The position numbers were made by a program, and so were the translations under genes. Of a stretch of 11,206 nucleotides of DNA, positions 1 to 6,574 are shown piece after piece; the stretch's first letter is position 1, and each line of letters begins with the position of its first letter. The DNA is taken from the NCBI GenBank assembly GCA_032229885.1, contig JAVYAJ010000081.1:1-11206 (forward strand), in the 5' to 3' direction. The stretch is from Anammoximicrobium sp032229885 (lineage in GTDB: Bacteria; Planctomycetota; Planctomycetia; Pirellulales; Pirellulaceae). The notes beneath the pieces were generated by a model that saw only the letters and a program-made list of their open reading frames with translations, made no database searches and had not been told where the DNA came from.

Positions 1-17
1 CGCGTGCGTGCCTTTTT

Positions 18-30
18 TGGCCGAAGGCCA
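18..30. repeat. Short GGCC hairpin at left edge
   Basis: The sequence TGGCC-GAA-GGCCA forms a 5-bp stem with a 3-nt loop. It is the same module, read on the other strand, as the TGGCC-TTC-GGCCA hairpins inside the 200-bp repeat copies and at 60-78. It sits just after a run of six T and outside the part of the repeat that can be aligned between the two copies. It may belong to a further, truncated repeat unit. Confidence 0.5.
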
Positions 31-59
31 TATTCATCCGGGCCGCGGTGACACGTTGA

Positions 60-78
60 TGTTGGCCTTCGGCCAACA
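60..78. repeat. Perfect 8-bp GGCC-TTC-GGCC hairpin
   Basis: Bases 60-67 (TGTTGGCC) pair perfectly with 71-78 (GGCCAACA) around a TTC loop. Three copies of the GGCC-TTC/GAA-GGCC core occur in the first 150 bases and one near the right edge, and I saw none in the roughly 10 kb between. It appears to be a building block of the edge repeats, not a feature of the genes. The following bases hold no T-tract, so I do not call it a terminator. Confidence 0.55.
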
Positions 79-90
79 CGGTTGCTATCA

Positions 91-290
91 TCTCTGTCTC
101 CTGGGGCGTTGCCCCTGGCTACGGTGGTGAAGGCCTTCGGCCAAGACGCTTCCTGTCCTCTTTGCTGTGCAACAGTCATCCAATGCCAGTTTCACCTAAC
201 GCGGCCCAGTGCCAGCAATCCAAAAGTGTACTATACAGGCCAGTGTATAAGATGCGCGCACGGTGCGCGCATGATACGGACCAAGACTCT
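91..290 (+). repeat. 200-bp palindromic repeat, copy L
   Basis: This stretch aligns without gaps to the reverse complement of 11007-11206, with 29 mismatches in 200 by hand count (about 85% identity). It carries four inverted repeats in order: 100-118 (CCTGGGGC-GTT-GCCCCTGG, with one T-T mismatch in the stem), 132-142 (GGCC-TTC-GGCC), 232-249 (TATACA/TGTATA with a 6-nt loop) and 252-272 (a 9-bp ATGCGCGCA/TGCGCGCAT stem with a CGG loop). Similarity stops near 290. A reading frame (82-306, TTG start) spans it, but the mismatch pattern does not look like protein constraint. It lies 140 bp beyond the tatC stop codon. I see no transposase and no target-site duplication. Confidence 0.85.
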
Positions 291-378
291 AAAGTACAGA
301 GTATAACGCTTCGGATTATAATCAAAGGTGTCATCCTCGCTCGCATGCGGTATATCGCCGCCCGCGTTTCCACTGCCC

Positions 379-393
379 GGCGCAGGCTGCGCC
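379..393 (-). terminator. GC-rich hairpin downstream of tatC
   Basis: GGCGCAG (379-385) and CTGCGCC (387-393) are perfect complements, giving a stem of 6-7 bp centred about 45 bp beyond the tatC stop codon. No T-rich tract follows in the direction of tatC transcription, so this is not a classic intrinsic terminator. It could be a 3'-end stabilising hairpin or a weak or Rho-dependent stop. Confidence 0.3.
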
Positions 394-430
394 CACCCAT
401 CCCGATGTTCGCCCGGCCCTCGGTCCAGAA

Positions 431-1615
431 CTACGGCTCGTACCCCTCGCCGAACGGGCTCTTGTTCCGAGGCATCCACTTGCACAGGCCGATTCCCAGG
501 AAGTACAGGCCGATCAACGGAACCATCATCAAGATCATCGAAACGGGATCGGGCGGCGTGAAGATGATCGCCGCAAGCGCGATGCTCAGCACGGAAACTC
601 GCCAATGACTCACGTAAGCCTCGAGCGAGAACACGCCGATGCGGTACAGAAACAGCATGACCAGCGGCAGTTGAAAGGCCAGTCCGAACCCAAGCGGCAT
701 CATCATGACGAATCCCAGCCATTCGTTGATCCGCGGATCCGGATCGATCTGCATGGCCGCGTTGAACCCGAACAGAAACTGCAGGACGTACTTGAACACA
801 AAGAAAAAGGCGACGGCGGCGCCTCCCAAAAACAAGATCAGGCTGAAAGGCAGGTAGATGTGGACGAAACGCCGCTCGTGCTGATACAGTCCGGCGGCCA
901 CAAACTTCCAGATCTGGACAAACACATAGGGGCTGGCGAGGATCAGCCCGACGACAAAGCCGGCCTTCATCCAGATCATGAACGCCTCTTGGGCGTTGAG
1001 CGCTTTGACCACCGTGTGGATCGGCCGCCAGATCCGCGTGGCGACCAGCGGCGCGTGCGGCGGCGGGACGTCGCGGCCCACGATCAAGTCCGGTTCGGCG
1101 CTCGCGGGCAGCGTTCCGCCGGACGCGGCGCCACCCAGTGCGGGCATGTCCGGTGCGGGCGTCCTAGATTCTAGCGGGACCGTCTTGGCCGCGGCTGTCG
1201 TTCCGTCGGACGCGGTCGGTTCATCCGGCGGGCGGGGGCCGTCGTCGGACGGCCGCTCTTGTCGTCCCGCATGGGCCGCCAATCGGTCTACTCGGCGCCA
1301 CTCGTCGGCTTCGATGTACACGTTGTCGAAAACCAGGCGATTTTCCTCGACGAACCGATGGACGTCAGGCGGCAGATGGCCTCCGTATTCGCGGCGCATT
1401 TCGTTCAGCGCCTTGGCGATATAGTGTTCTTCCAAAGCGGCTTTCAGCGGCGTCTGAATATAGCTGACCGCCCAGTTCGCAAACGCCAGTCCGACGCAAA
1501 ACCCCACCACGAGCGCAACGACGGATTTGAACAGACAAACGCGCAATTCCTCCAGATGATCGCCAAATGACATCGTCGTGGAGGCGAACAGATCCTCGTC
1601 GGAACGCTTGATCAT
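431..1615 (-). CDS. tatC: Twin-arginine translocase subunit TatC
   Basis: This is the core membrane subunit of the Tat pathway, which binds twin-arginine signal peptides and exports folded proteins. The 394-residue product has the TatC start signature HLEELR (20-25), TM1 at about 27-50, and the conserved block from about 208 containing SPYVFVQIWKFVAAGLYQHE (228-247). Further helices lie at about 254-276, 300-325, 338-352 and 360-378, with the FTPPDP motif (352-357) before the last. Two points are unusual. The periplasmic loop between TM1 and TM2 runs from about 55 to 205 and ends in a Pro/Ala/Gly/Ser-rich stretch (118-195), so the protein is about 130 residues longer than E. coli TatC (258). 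The acidic residue at the position of E. coli Glu170 is Gln315 (AFQLP). The first ATG is used; Met15, just before SFGDHLEELR, is a possible alternative start. No tatA or tatB is in the window. The gene stands alone, divergent from the SAM hydrolase gene. Confidence 0.95.
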   Translation of the reverse strand: MIKRSDEDLFASTTMSFGDHLEELRVCLFKSVVALVVGFCVGLAFANWAVSYIQTPLKAALEEHYIAKALNEMRREYGGHLPPDVHRFVEENRLVFDNVYIEADEWRRVDRLAAHAGRQERPSDDGPRPPDEPTASDGTTAAAKTVPLESRTPAPDMPALGGAASGGTLPASAEPDLIVGRDVPPPHAPLVATRIWRPIHTVVKALNAQEAFMIWMKAGFVVGLILASPYVFVQIWKFVAAGLYQHERRFVHIYLPFSLILFLGGAAVAFFFVFKYVLQFLFGFNAAMQIDPDPRINEWLGFVMMMPLGFGLAFQLPLVMLFLYRIGVFSLEAYVSHWRVSVLSIALAAIIFTPPDPVSMILMMVPLIGLYFLGIGLCKWMPRNKSPFGEGYEP

Positions 1616-2079
1616 AGCCAGGGCCTACATCTTGCAAGGAAGCATCAGCGGCGGCAAACGGCGGCTCTCGATAGATGACCGGCAGGAATCGTAAGGGGGA
1701 AGGCTGCCGCCGCACCGAGCGAATCAAGAGTCGGATTGTGCCGCGACAATGGCGTCGCAGCGCAGGATCCATCATACTATCGACGGCGAGCGGCGACAAG
1801 AACTCGCGGGCCGCGCGCGGCATCGTGGACGCGGCGTCCCGCCGCGTTCTCTACTGTGCGCGGGTCAAAATGACGGGCTCGACCGCCGAATCCCGTACGC
1901 CAACGGTGGACCGAAGTCGGCGCGCCGCGTCTTCCTTCCGAACGGCGCACCGTTTCGGCCCACCGTCTGCCCCGCATCGAGCACTGCCGATCGAACCTGA
2001 GCCTAGATCCCGACGCGTTCGCCGCTCGCCACGCGACGCTCCGTCCATCTCGCACGATATCCATCAAGGGCTGCACGCC
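1616..2079. other. 464-bp divergent spacer, no gene seen
   Basis: This spacer separates tatC (leftwards) from the SAM hydrolase gene (rightwards), so promoters for both should lie here. A plus frame stays open through it from 1675, but its translation is arginine- and serine-rich with no family resemblance, and I treat it as chance read-through in GC-rich DNA. I found no pair of boxes with convincing sigma-70 spacing on either strand, and no strong hairpin. Confidence 0.5.
2066..2070 (+). promoter_or_regulatory. Shine-Dalgarno for SAM hydrolase
   Basis: AAGGG lies 9 nt before the ATG at 2080. It decides the start, since the frame is open upstream to 1675 without any conserved sequence, and the product beginning at 2080 opens directly with the family's first beta strand (PIITLTTDFG). 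Confidence 0.6.
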
Positions 2080-2874
2080 ATGCCTTCGCCCATCATCACG
2101 CTGACCACCGATTTCGGCCTCGACAGCCTCTACACGGCTCAGATCAAGGGCGTCATCCTGTCGCTCCAGCCTCGCGCGACGCTGGTCGACGCCACGCACG
2201 CGATCGCCCCACAGGACATCCGACAAGGCGCGTTGGCCCTCGAAGCGATCACCCCTCGATTCCCGCGCGGTTCCATCCACATCGCCGTGATCGATCCGGG
2301 CGTGGGCACGGACCGCCAGATCCTGGCCGCCGAAATCGACGGTCGCTATTATGTCGCCCCGGACAACGGGCTGCTGAGCCGATTGATCACAGCCGACCGC
2401 GACGCGCGAGTGGTCGTCTTGAATCGCCCGGCGCACTGGCTGCCCGCGGTCTCGGCGACGTTTCACGGCCGCGACATCATGGCGCCCGTCGCCGCCCGCT
2501 TGAGCCTCGGGACGCCGCTGGACGAACTGGGCGACGTCTGCGACCGAATGGTCCAGTTGACCTGGCCGTCACCCACCGTCGAAGGGCATCGCGTGTCGGG
2601 CGAGATCATCGGCATCGACTCGTTTGGCAATCTGATCACAAATATCCATCGAAACCTGGTGTCGGTCGCCGGCCCCCGGGATCGCGTGACGATCCAGTGC
2701 GGAGGTCGCACGCTGAGCGGCTTGGTCGATGCATACGGCCATGGCGAGCCTGGCGCGCTGGTCGGCGTGATCGGCTCGGGAGACCATCTGGAAATCGCCG
2801 TGGTCAACGGCAGTGCGGCCCGCGCGCTGCGCGCCGAGGTCGGCGACCGCGTCAGCGTGGCCGGGCCAGCGTGA
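2080..2874 (+). CDS. S-adenosylmethionine hydrolase (DUF62 family)
   Basis: The 264-residue product belongs to the SAM hydroxide adenosyltransferase family (DUF62, relatives of fluorinase and chlorinase). Members cleave SAM with water to adenosine and L-methionine, and the biological purpose is not settled. The N-terminal TTDFG (9-13), IDPGVGTDR (71-79), APDNG (93-97) and TFHGRD (127-132) are the family blocks. They supply the Asp-Arg-His set known from archaeal homologues, here best matched by Asp72, Arg79 and His129. The C-terminal small domain carries DSFGNLITNI (180-189), which contributes to the adenine side in relatives. The halide-specific loop of fluorinases is not evident, and length and layout fit the hydrolase branch. 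No signal peptide is present, so it is cytoplasmic. It lies 195 bp before the sugar-binding-protein gene and is probably transcribed separately. Confidence 0.92.
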   Translation: MPSPIITLTTDFGLDSLYTAQIKGVILSLQPRATLVDATHAIAPQDIRQGALALEAITPRFPRGSIHIAVIDPGVGTDRQILAAEIDGRYYVAPDNGLLSRLITADRDARVVVLNRPAHWLPAVSATFHGRDIMAPVAARLSLGTPLDELGDVCDRMVQLTWPSPTVEGHRVSGEIIGIDSFGNLITNIHRNLVSVAGPRDRVTIQCGGRTLSGLVDAYGHGEPGALVGVIGSGDHLEIAVVNGSAARALRAEVGDRVSVAGPA

Positions 2875-3056
2875 TTTCCGTCTTTGCGGGTGGCGCATGT
2901 TGTACGCCAGCCGCGGGCTTTCCTAACATTTGGGCAGGGCGAGCGCGGGACGAAGCCGCTCATCGTCCGCGGTGACCGCCTCCGACGAGTCTTCCGGCTA
3001 GCGGCTCGACGCGCAGACACGATACACTAAGACGCCCGATGTCCGCTCGTTCCTTC

Positions 3057-3061
3057 AGGAG
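3057..3061 (+). promoter_or_regulatory. Shine-Dalgarno for the sugar-binding lipoprotein
   Basis: AGGAG lies 8 nt before the ATG at 3070, a near-ideal site that fixes the start of the lipoprotein signal peptide. Upstream at 3023-3028 is TACACT, a possible -10 box, but no matching -35 box is visible at 17 nt. Confidence 0.65.
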
Positions 3062-3069
3062 TCCGCTCG

Positions 3070-4116
3070 ATGTCCAATCGCTTGGCGCTGTCCAGCGCCG
3101 TATCGCTCGCGGCACTAGCCCTGTGCGCGTTGCTCGTCGGCTGTGACCGCTCGCGGTCGCCCGGCTCCCAGACTTCGCCGAACACACAGGCATCCGGCCC
3201 CGTCACGACGCCGCAGATCGCCTTGATCATGAAGTCGCTGGCGAACGAGTTCTTCTCGACGATGGCCGAGGGCGCCAAACAGCATCAGGCCGCGCACGCC
3301 GATCAATACCGGTTGTTGATCAACGGCATCAAGGACGAACGCGATCTGGCCCGCCAGGTGGGACTGGTCGAGGAAATGATCGCGCGACGGGTCGACGCGA
3401 TCGTGATCGCTCCGGCCGACTCGAAAGCGTTGGTCTCTGTCCTGAAACGCGCCCAGGCGGTAGGGATCACGGTGGTTAACATCGACAACAAGCTGGACGA
3501 CGATGTCCTGCGTGAGGCCGGCATCCGAATTCCTTTTGTCGGTCCCGACAATCGCGCCGGTGCGCGGATGGTGGGCGAATATCTGGCCGGGCGCTTGAGT
3601 CCCGGCGATCAGGTGGGGGTGCTTGAGGGCATCCGCACCGCGTTCAACGCGCAACAACGACGGCTGGGATTCGAGGATGCGATGAACGCCGCCGGGATGC
3701 GGATCGTCGATTCGCAGAGCGCGCAGTGGGAATTGGACCTTGGCAATCGCGTCGCCTCGGCGATGATCGGCGAGCACACCGGGATCAAGGCGCTGCTGTG
3801 CAGCAACGACAGCATGGCCCTGGGCGCGCTGGCCGCGATCAAAGCGGCCGGCCGCAGCGGACAGATCTTCATCGTCGGCTTTGACAACATCGCGGCGATT
3901 CGCGCCGCCATCCGCGACGGCGCGGTCCTGGCCACGGCAGACCAGCATGCCGATCGATTGGCCGTGTATGGAATCGAATACGCGCTCCAGCAGATCGCCG
4001 TCGCGGCGTCGCCGCCGGGCAGTAGCACGGCGGACCAGCCAGCTCTCGAAGACCGACAGACGCCGGTCGAGTTGATCACGGCCGAGTCGTTGTCGGAGCC
4101 CGACGATTCGCGTTGA
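3070..4116 (+). CDS. RbsB-like sugar ABC transporter substrate-binding lipoprotein
   Basis: This 348-residue protein is the extracytoplasmic sugar receptor of an ABC importer (Peripla_BP_4 / RbsB-type fold). A short charged N-terminus, a hydrophobic stretch and the lipobox LVGC give lipidation at Cys25, with Asp at the +2 position. A low-complexity linker (26-47) leads into the first lobe. RbsB landmarks are present: SLANEFF (56-62), APAD (114-117), NIDN (137-140), NDSMALGAL (246-254) and VGFDN (269-273), with Gln292 in the last ligand loop. Compared with E. coli RbsB, the ligand Asn, Phe-Phe, Asp, Asn, Asp and Gln are kept. The Arg after the first ligand Asp is Asn140, and the Arg141 equivalent aligns with Gln195, so ribose itself is doubtful; another pentose, hexose or cyclitol is possible. 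The permease gene follows 16 bp after the stop codon, so the two form an operon. Confidence 0.9.
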   Translation: MSNRLALSSAVSLAALALCALLVGCDRSRSPGSQTSPNTQASGPVTTPQIALIMKSLANEFFSTMAEGAKQHQAAHADQYRLLINGIKDERDLARQVGLVEEMIARRVDAIVIAPADSKALVSVLKRAQAVGITVVNIDNKLDDDVLREAGIRIPFVGPDNRAGARMVGEYLAGRLSPGDQVGVLEGIRTAFNAQQRRLGFEDAMNAAGMRIVDSQSAQWELDLGNRVASAMIGEHTGIKALLCSNDSMALGALAAIKAAGRSGQIFIVGFDNIAAIRAAIRDGAVLATADQHADRLAVYGIEYALQQIAVAASPPGSSTADQPALEDRQTPVELITAESLSEPDDSR

Positions 4117-4132
4117 CAGAAACGGCCAAGCG

Positions 4133-5239
4133 ATGGATGAACAACTCTCGGCGTCGACCGCATCGCCCGACCAGCTACCCGGCCAGCCGCCCGACCGGCC
4201 GCCCGACCAGCCATCCGGCCGTGAGCGACCGTGGCGCGTCGCGGCACTGGCCAATTATTTCGGCCTGCTGGCGGTCTTGGCGGCGCTGGTCGCCCTGTTC
4301 AGCGCGCTGTGCGATCATTTCTTGACGCTGCAGACGCTGGCCACGGTGGCCAACCAGATCCCCGACCTGACGGTGATCGCGGTGGGCATGACGCTGGTGA
4401 TGATCGCGGGCGGGATCGATCTGTCGGTCGGCTCGGTGCTGGCCCTGGGCGCGGCGACGCTGGGCGTGGCGATGGTCCAGTGGCAGTGGCCGGCCTGGGC
4501 AGCCGCGACGCTGTGTGTCGGCGTGGGGCTGGGCTGCGGACTAGCCAATGGCGTGATCACCGCCACGTGGTCGATACCGTCGTTCATCGTGACGTTGGGG
4601 ATGCTGGAAATCGCCCGCGGCGGCGCGTACTGGATCACGGACTCGCAAACCATGTACATCGGCTCGCGGATCGAGGGACTGGCCGCGCCCTTGCCGGGCC
4701 TGGGCGTCTCCGTGGCGTTTCTGCTGGCGGTCGGCATCGTGCTCGCCGGCCAGTTCATCCTCTCGCGCACCGTGCTGGGCCGCTACCTGACGGCCATCGG
4801 GAACAACGAACAAGTCGTCCGCTATTGCGGCATCAATCCCCAGCCGCCGCGGATCGCGGCCTTTGCCATCGCGGGCGGGCTGGCCGCGCTGGGCGGCTTG
4901 TTCCAGGCCTCGCGCTTGGGTTCGGCCGATTCCAACGCCGGCGTCGGCCTCGAATTGGCGGCGATCGCCGCGGTGGTCATCGGCGGCGCCAGCTTGATGG
5001 GCGGCCGCGGCTCGGCGATCAACAGCTTTTTGGGCGTGCTGATCATTCGCGTCTTGGAATCCGGCTTGGCGCAACTCGGTGCAACCGACGCCACGAAACG
5101 CATCGTCACCGGCGGCGTGATCGTCGCCGCTGTCATTGCCGACGCCTGCCGCCAGCGGCTCGGTGATCGGCCGCTTTGCCGCACGAGCCGGCGGGCGACG
5201 GAGCCACCGGAGGCGGATCTAGCGCCGAGCGAAGGCTGA
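4133..5239 (+). CDS. RbsC-like sugar ABC transporter permease
   Basis: This is the inner-membrane channel subunit of the importer whose receptor is encoded just upstream (BPD_transp_2 / RbsC-XylH family, 368 residues). Visible family blocks are the AGGIDLSVGSVLAL signature (92-105), SFIVTLGMLEIARGGAYW (150-167), the cytoplasmic ATPase-coupling region GRYLTAIGNNEQVVRYCGI (216-234) and VVIGGASLMGGRGS (281-294). Hydrophobic helices run from about 38 to 340. The first 35 residues and the last 30 are hydrophilic extensions; the N-terminal one is a tetrapeptide repeat. No strong ribosome site is seen before ATG 4133, so translational coupling to the receptor gene is likely. No ATP-binding subunit gene (RbsA type) lies on either side within this window, so the ATPase must be encoded elsewhere. 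Confidence 0.92.
   Translation: MDEQLSASTASPDQLPGQPPDRPPDQPSGRERPWRVAALANYFGLLAVLAALVALFSALCDHFLTLQTLATVANQIPDLTVIAVGMTLVMIAGGIDLSVGSVLALGAATLGVAMVQWQWPAWAAATLCVGVGLGCGLANGVITATWSIPSFIVTLGMLEIARGGAYWITDSQTMYIGSRIEGLAAPLPGLGVSVAFLLAVGIVLAGQFILSRTVLGRYLTAIGNNEQVVRYCGINPQPPRIAAFAIAGGLAALGGLFQASRLGSADSNAGVGLELAAIAAVVIGGASLMGGRGSAINSFLGVLIIRVLESGLAQLGATDATKRIVTGGVIVAAVIADACRQRLGDRPLCRTSRRATEPPEADLAPSEG
4172..4219 (+). repeat. Four 12-bp in-frame repeats in permease N-terminus
   Basis: Four consecutive 12-nt units (4172-4183, 4184-4195, 4196-4207, 4208-4219) encode QLPG, QPPD, RPPD and QPSG, residues 14-29 of the permease. The two middle units differ by one base. The repeat precedes the first membrane helix, in a segment with no counterpart in E. 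coli RbsC. It probably arose by slippage and forms a flexible cytoplasmic tail. Confidence 0.7.
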
Positions 5240-5267
5240 CGCAGCTCTCGAACCAAAGACGAATCCA

Positions 5268-5295
5268 GGGGAACGTCACGTCCCCGGGGAACGTC
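5268..5295. terminator. Hairpin between convergent genes
   Basis: GGGG (5268-5271) with CCCC (5282-5285) and ACG (5273-5275) with CGT (5279-5281) form a 7-bp stem with one bulged A and a TCA loop. The decamer GGGGAACGTC starts the hairpin and recurs at 5286-5295. It lies 29 bp beyond the permease stop codon and about 130 bp beyond the stop of the convergent membrane-protein gene. There is no T-tract on either strand, so any role in stopping the two transcripts is tentative. Confidence 0.3.
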
Positions 5296-5421
5296 GGGGA
5301 TTGTCGTTCGAAACGGGAAACGGGAAAGACTCGGATCCGCCTGTGTCGCCCAAGATCCGCAGTCCGCGCGGTCGCCCCGTGCAGCGTCGTGCCCGGCAGC
5401 TTGTCCGCGGCGGCTCTGCCC

Positions 5422-6192
5422 TTAGTTGTCCTGCCGAATTTGCACCTGCAACGCGCTGAGCATCCGCGTGATGTCTTCCTCCTTGCGATCGATGAACGGA
5501 ACGTTTTCCAGAATGATCGATCGTCGGTCGTCGCTCGGATGCAGAATCAGCCGCCCGGATCGCAGCAGCAGGTACTCGAAGACATCGTTGATCTCCTTTT
5601 CGATCCGCAGGTGGGGCGCGGACAGCCGCTCGAGATCGGACAGGAATCCATGGTGATGCAGCAACTCGTTCGGCCGAATCTCCCAGTAATCGAAGCGAAC
5701 CGAGATGAAGACGGCGATGTAGATCACGATCATCATCGACGCCACGATCCCGTAGAACGTGGCGTTCGCGGCGGGGTGCAGCCGGGCGAACAGATCCTTG
5801 ACGAAAGGCAACACTTCGGGTTTGAACGTCACCAGCAGAATCGAGCCGAGCACCAGAGCCGCGATCAGAAAAAACAAGGTCAACGACGTGGCCCGCGGAA
5901 AGTCGAACGCCAGGATCACGAGATTCATCGTCACGACGGCAAGAAAGATCTCGGCGATCAGCACGCCGCTGCGACTGGGCTCGGGACCGGCTGCGCCGCC
6001 GAACACCTTCATTCCCACCGCCGCGCAGACTGCGGCAATCAGAATCGGGTATAGAAGAATGATCTTCGGATAGGGCACCAGATAGATGCGCTTCGGCAGT
6101 GTCGCCTTGGCCGAGGGCGACTGGCCTTTGCTACCCTCAGCCGCTGTCGAAGTCGACGTGGCCCCGCTCGTCCGGTCGGGTTCTTCTGACAT
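5422..6192 (-). CDS. Four-helix membrane protein with PH-like C-terminal domain
   Basis: I cannot name this 256-residue protein. A hydrophilic Ser/Thr-rich N-terminus (1-35) is followed by four hydrophobic segments at about 43-64, 76-97, 101-122 and 145-166. The remaining 90 residues form a soluble domain. The phrases NELLHHHGFLSDLERLSAPH (175-194), FEYLLLRSGRLIL (205-217) and SIILENVPF (225-233) resemble the beta-strand pattern of bacterial PH-like domains (bPH2/DUF304 type): first strand, 'G.L' turn, then a length-defining 'lllg.G.l.i' strand. That assignment is by eye. The start at 6192 is chosen because AAGGAAG precedes it at 5 nt; the frame is open 29 codons further without conserved sequence. 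It faces the permease gene end to end and is divergent from the isomerase gene. The Asp/Glu-rich end (residues 235-256) looks helical. Confidence 0.75.
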   Translation of the reverse strand: MSEEPDRTSGATSTSTAAEGSKGQSPSAKATLPKRIYLVPYPKIILLYPILIAAVCAAVGMKVFGGAAGPEPSRSGVLIAEIFLAVVTMNLVILAFDFPRATSLTLFFLIAALVLGSILLVTFKPEVLPFVKDLFARLHPAANATFYGIVASMMIVIYIAVFISVRFDYWEIRPNELLHHHGFLSDLERLSAPHLRIEKEINDVFEYLLLRSGRLILHPSDDRRSIILENVPFIDRKEEDITRMLSALQVQIRQDN

Positions 6193-6197
6193 ACGTT

Positions 6198-6204
6198 CTT
6201 CCTT
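6198..6204 (-). promoter_or_regulatory. Shine-Dalgarno for the PH-like membrane protein
   Basis: On the minus strand AAGGAAG ends 5 nt before the ATG at 6192. It supports the shorter product over the longer open frame that begins at 6279. Confidence 0.65.
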
Positions 6205-6243
6205 GGCAGAGGATGCCCTGCAATCTCGTTGCAGTCGTACGAC

Positions 6244-6293
6244 GCGCCAGCCCACGACAGCGCCAGCCCACGTCGACATAACGTCCCGTCGAC
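6244..6293. repeat. Paired direct repeats at 16-nt spacing
   Basis: The 13-mer GCGCCAGCCCACG occurs at 6244-6256 and 6260-6272. Directly after it the palindrome GTCGAC occurs at 6272-6277 and 6288-6293. Both pairs are offset by exactly 16 nt, and all lie upstream of both divergent genes. This could be a regulator binding array, or a local duplication that has since diverged. Confidence 0.4.
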
Positions 6294-6500
6294 AACGCCA
6301 TAGCGTTCGGCTGCGGCGATCGCGGCGCGCGAGCGCCTATTATGCCATCTCGCCGCGGTGGCGGGCAAGCCGTCCGGGCCGTGGCCGAGCCGCCAACGGC
6401 AGCCGCGCGCCAGCCCTCGGCGCCGCCATTCCGCCGGCGGCCGGCGTTCGTCTGCCTCCACGTGGCAGCTCGAGCTTTTCGCCCGGATGGTGCACGGTGC

Positions 6501-6529
6501 TTGAATTCAGCGCGACGCCGTGCCATAAC
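6501..6529 (+). promoter_or_regulatory. Candidate sigma-70 promoter for isomerase gene
   Basis: TTGAAT (6501-6506) and CATAAC (6524-6529) match the -35 and -10 consensus at four of six positions each, with a 17-nt spacer. The -10 box ends 51 bp before the start codon. In a GC-rich spacer this is the best pair I found, but it is prediction only. Confidence 0.4.
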
Positions 6530-6568
6530 AACCGTACCCCGCGCGCGGCCGGGCGACTCGTTTTTCGT

Positions 6569-6574
6569 GAGGAG
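6569..6574 (+). promoter_or_regulatory. Shine-Dalgarno for TIM-barrel isomerase
   Basis: GAGGAG lies 6 nt before ATG 6581 and fixes the start. The frame is open back to 6086, but that upstream part overlaps the divergent membrane-protein gene and shows no conserved sequence. Confidence 0.75.

Noticed and set aside
1..300. A CRISPR array suggested by repeated GGCC-TTC-GGCC units
   Set aside because: The units are irregularly spaced short hairpins, with no constant repeat-spacer pattern and no cas genes.
1675..2079. N-terminal extension of the SAM hydrolase frame
   Set aside because: The family begins at the strand PIITLTTDFG, a ribosome site precedes ATG 2080, and the 135 upstream residues are arginine-rich without a domain.
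4231..5166. 311-codon plus-strand frame overlapping the permease gene
   Set aside because: It is a +1 shadow with Gly/Arg/His-rich composition, while the overlapping frame encodes clear RbsC motifs.
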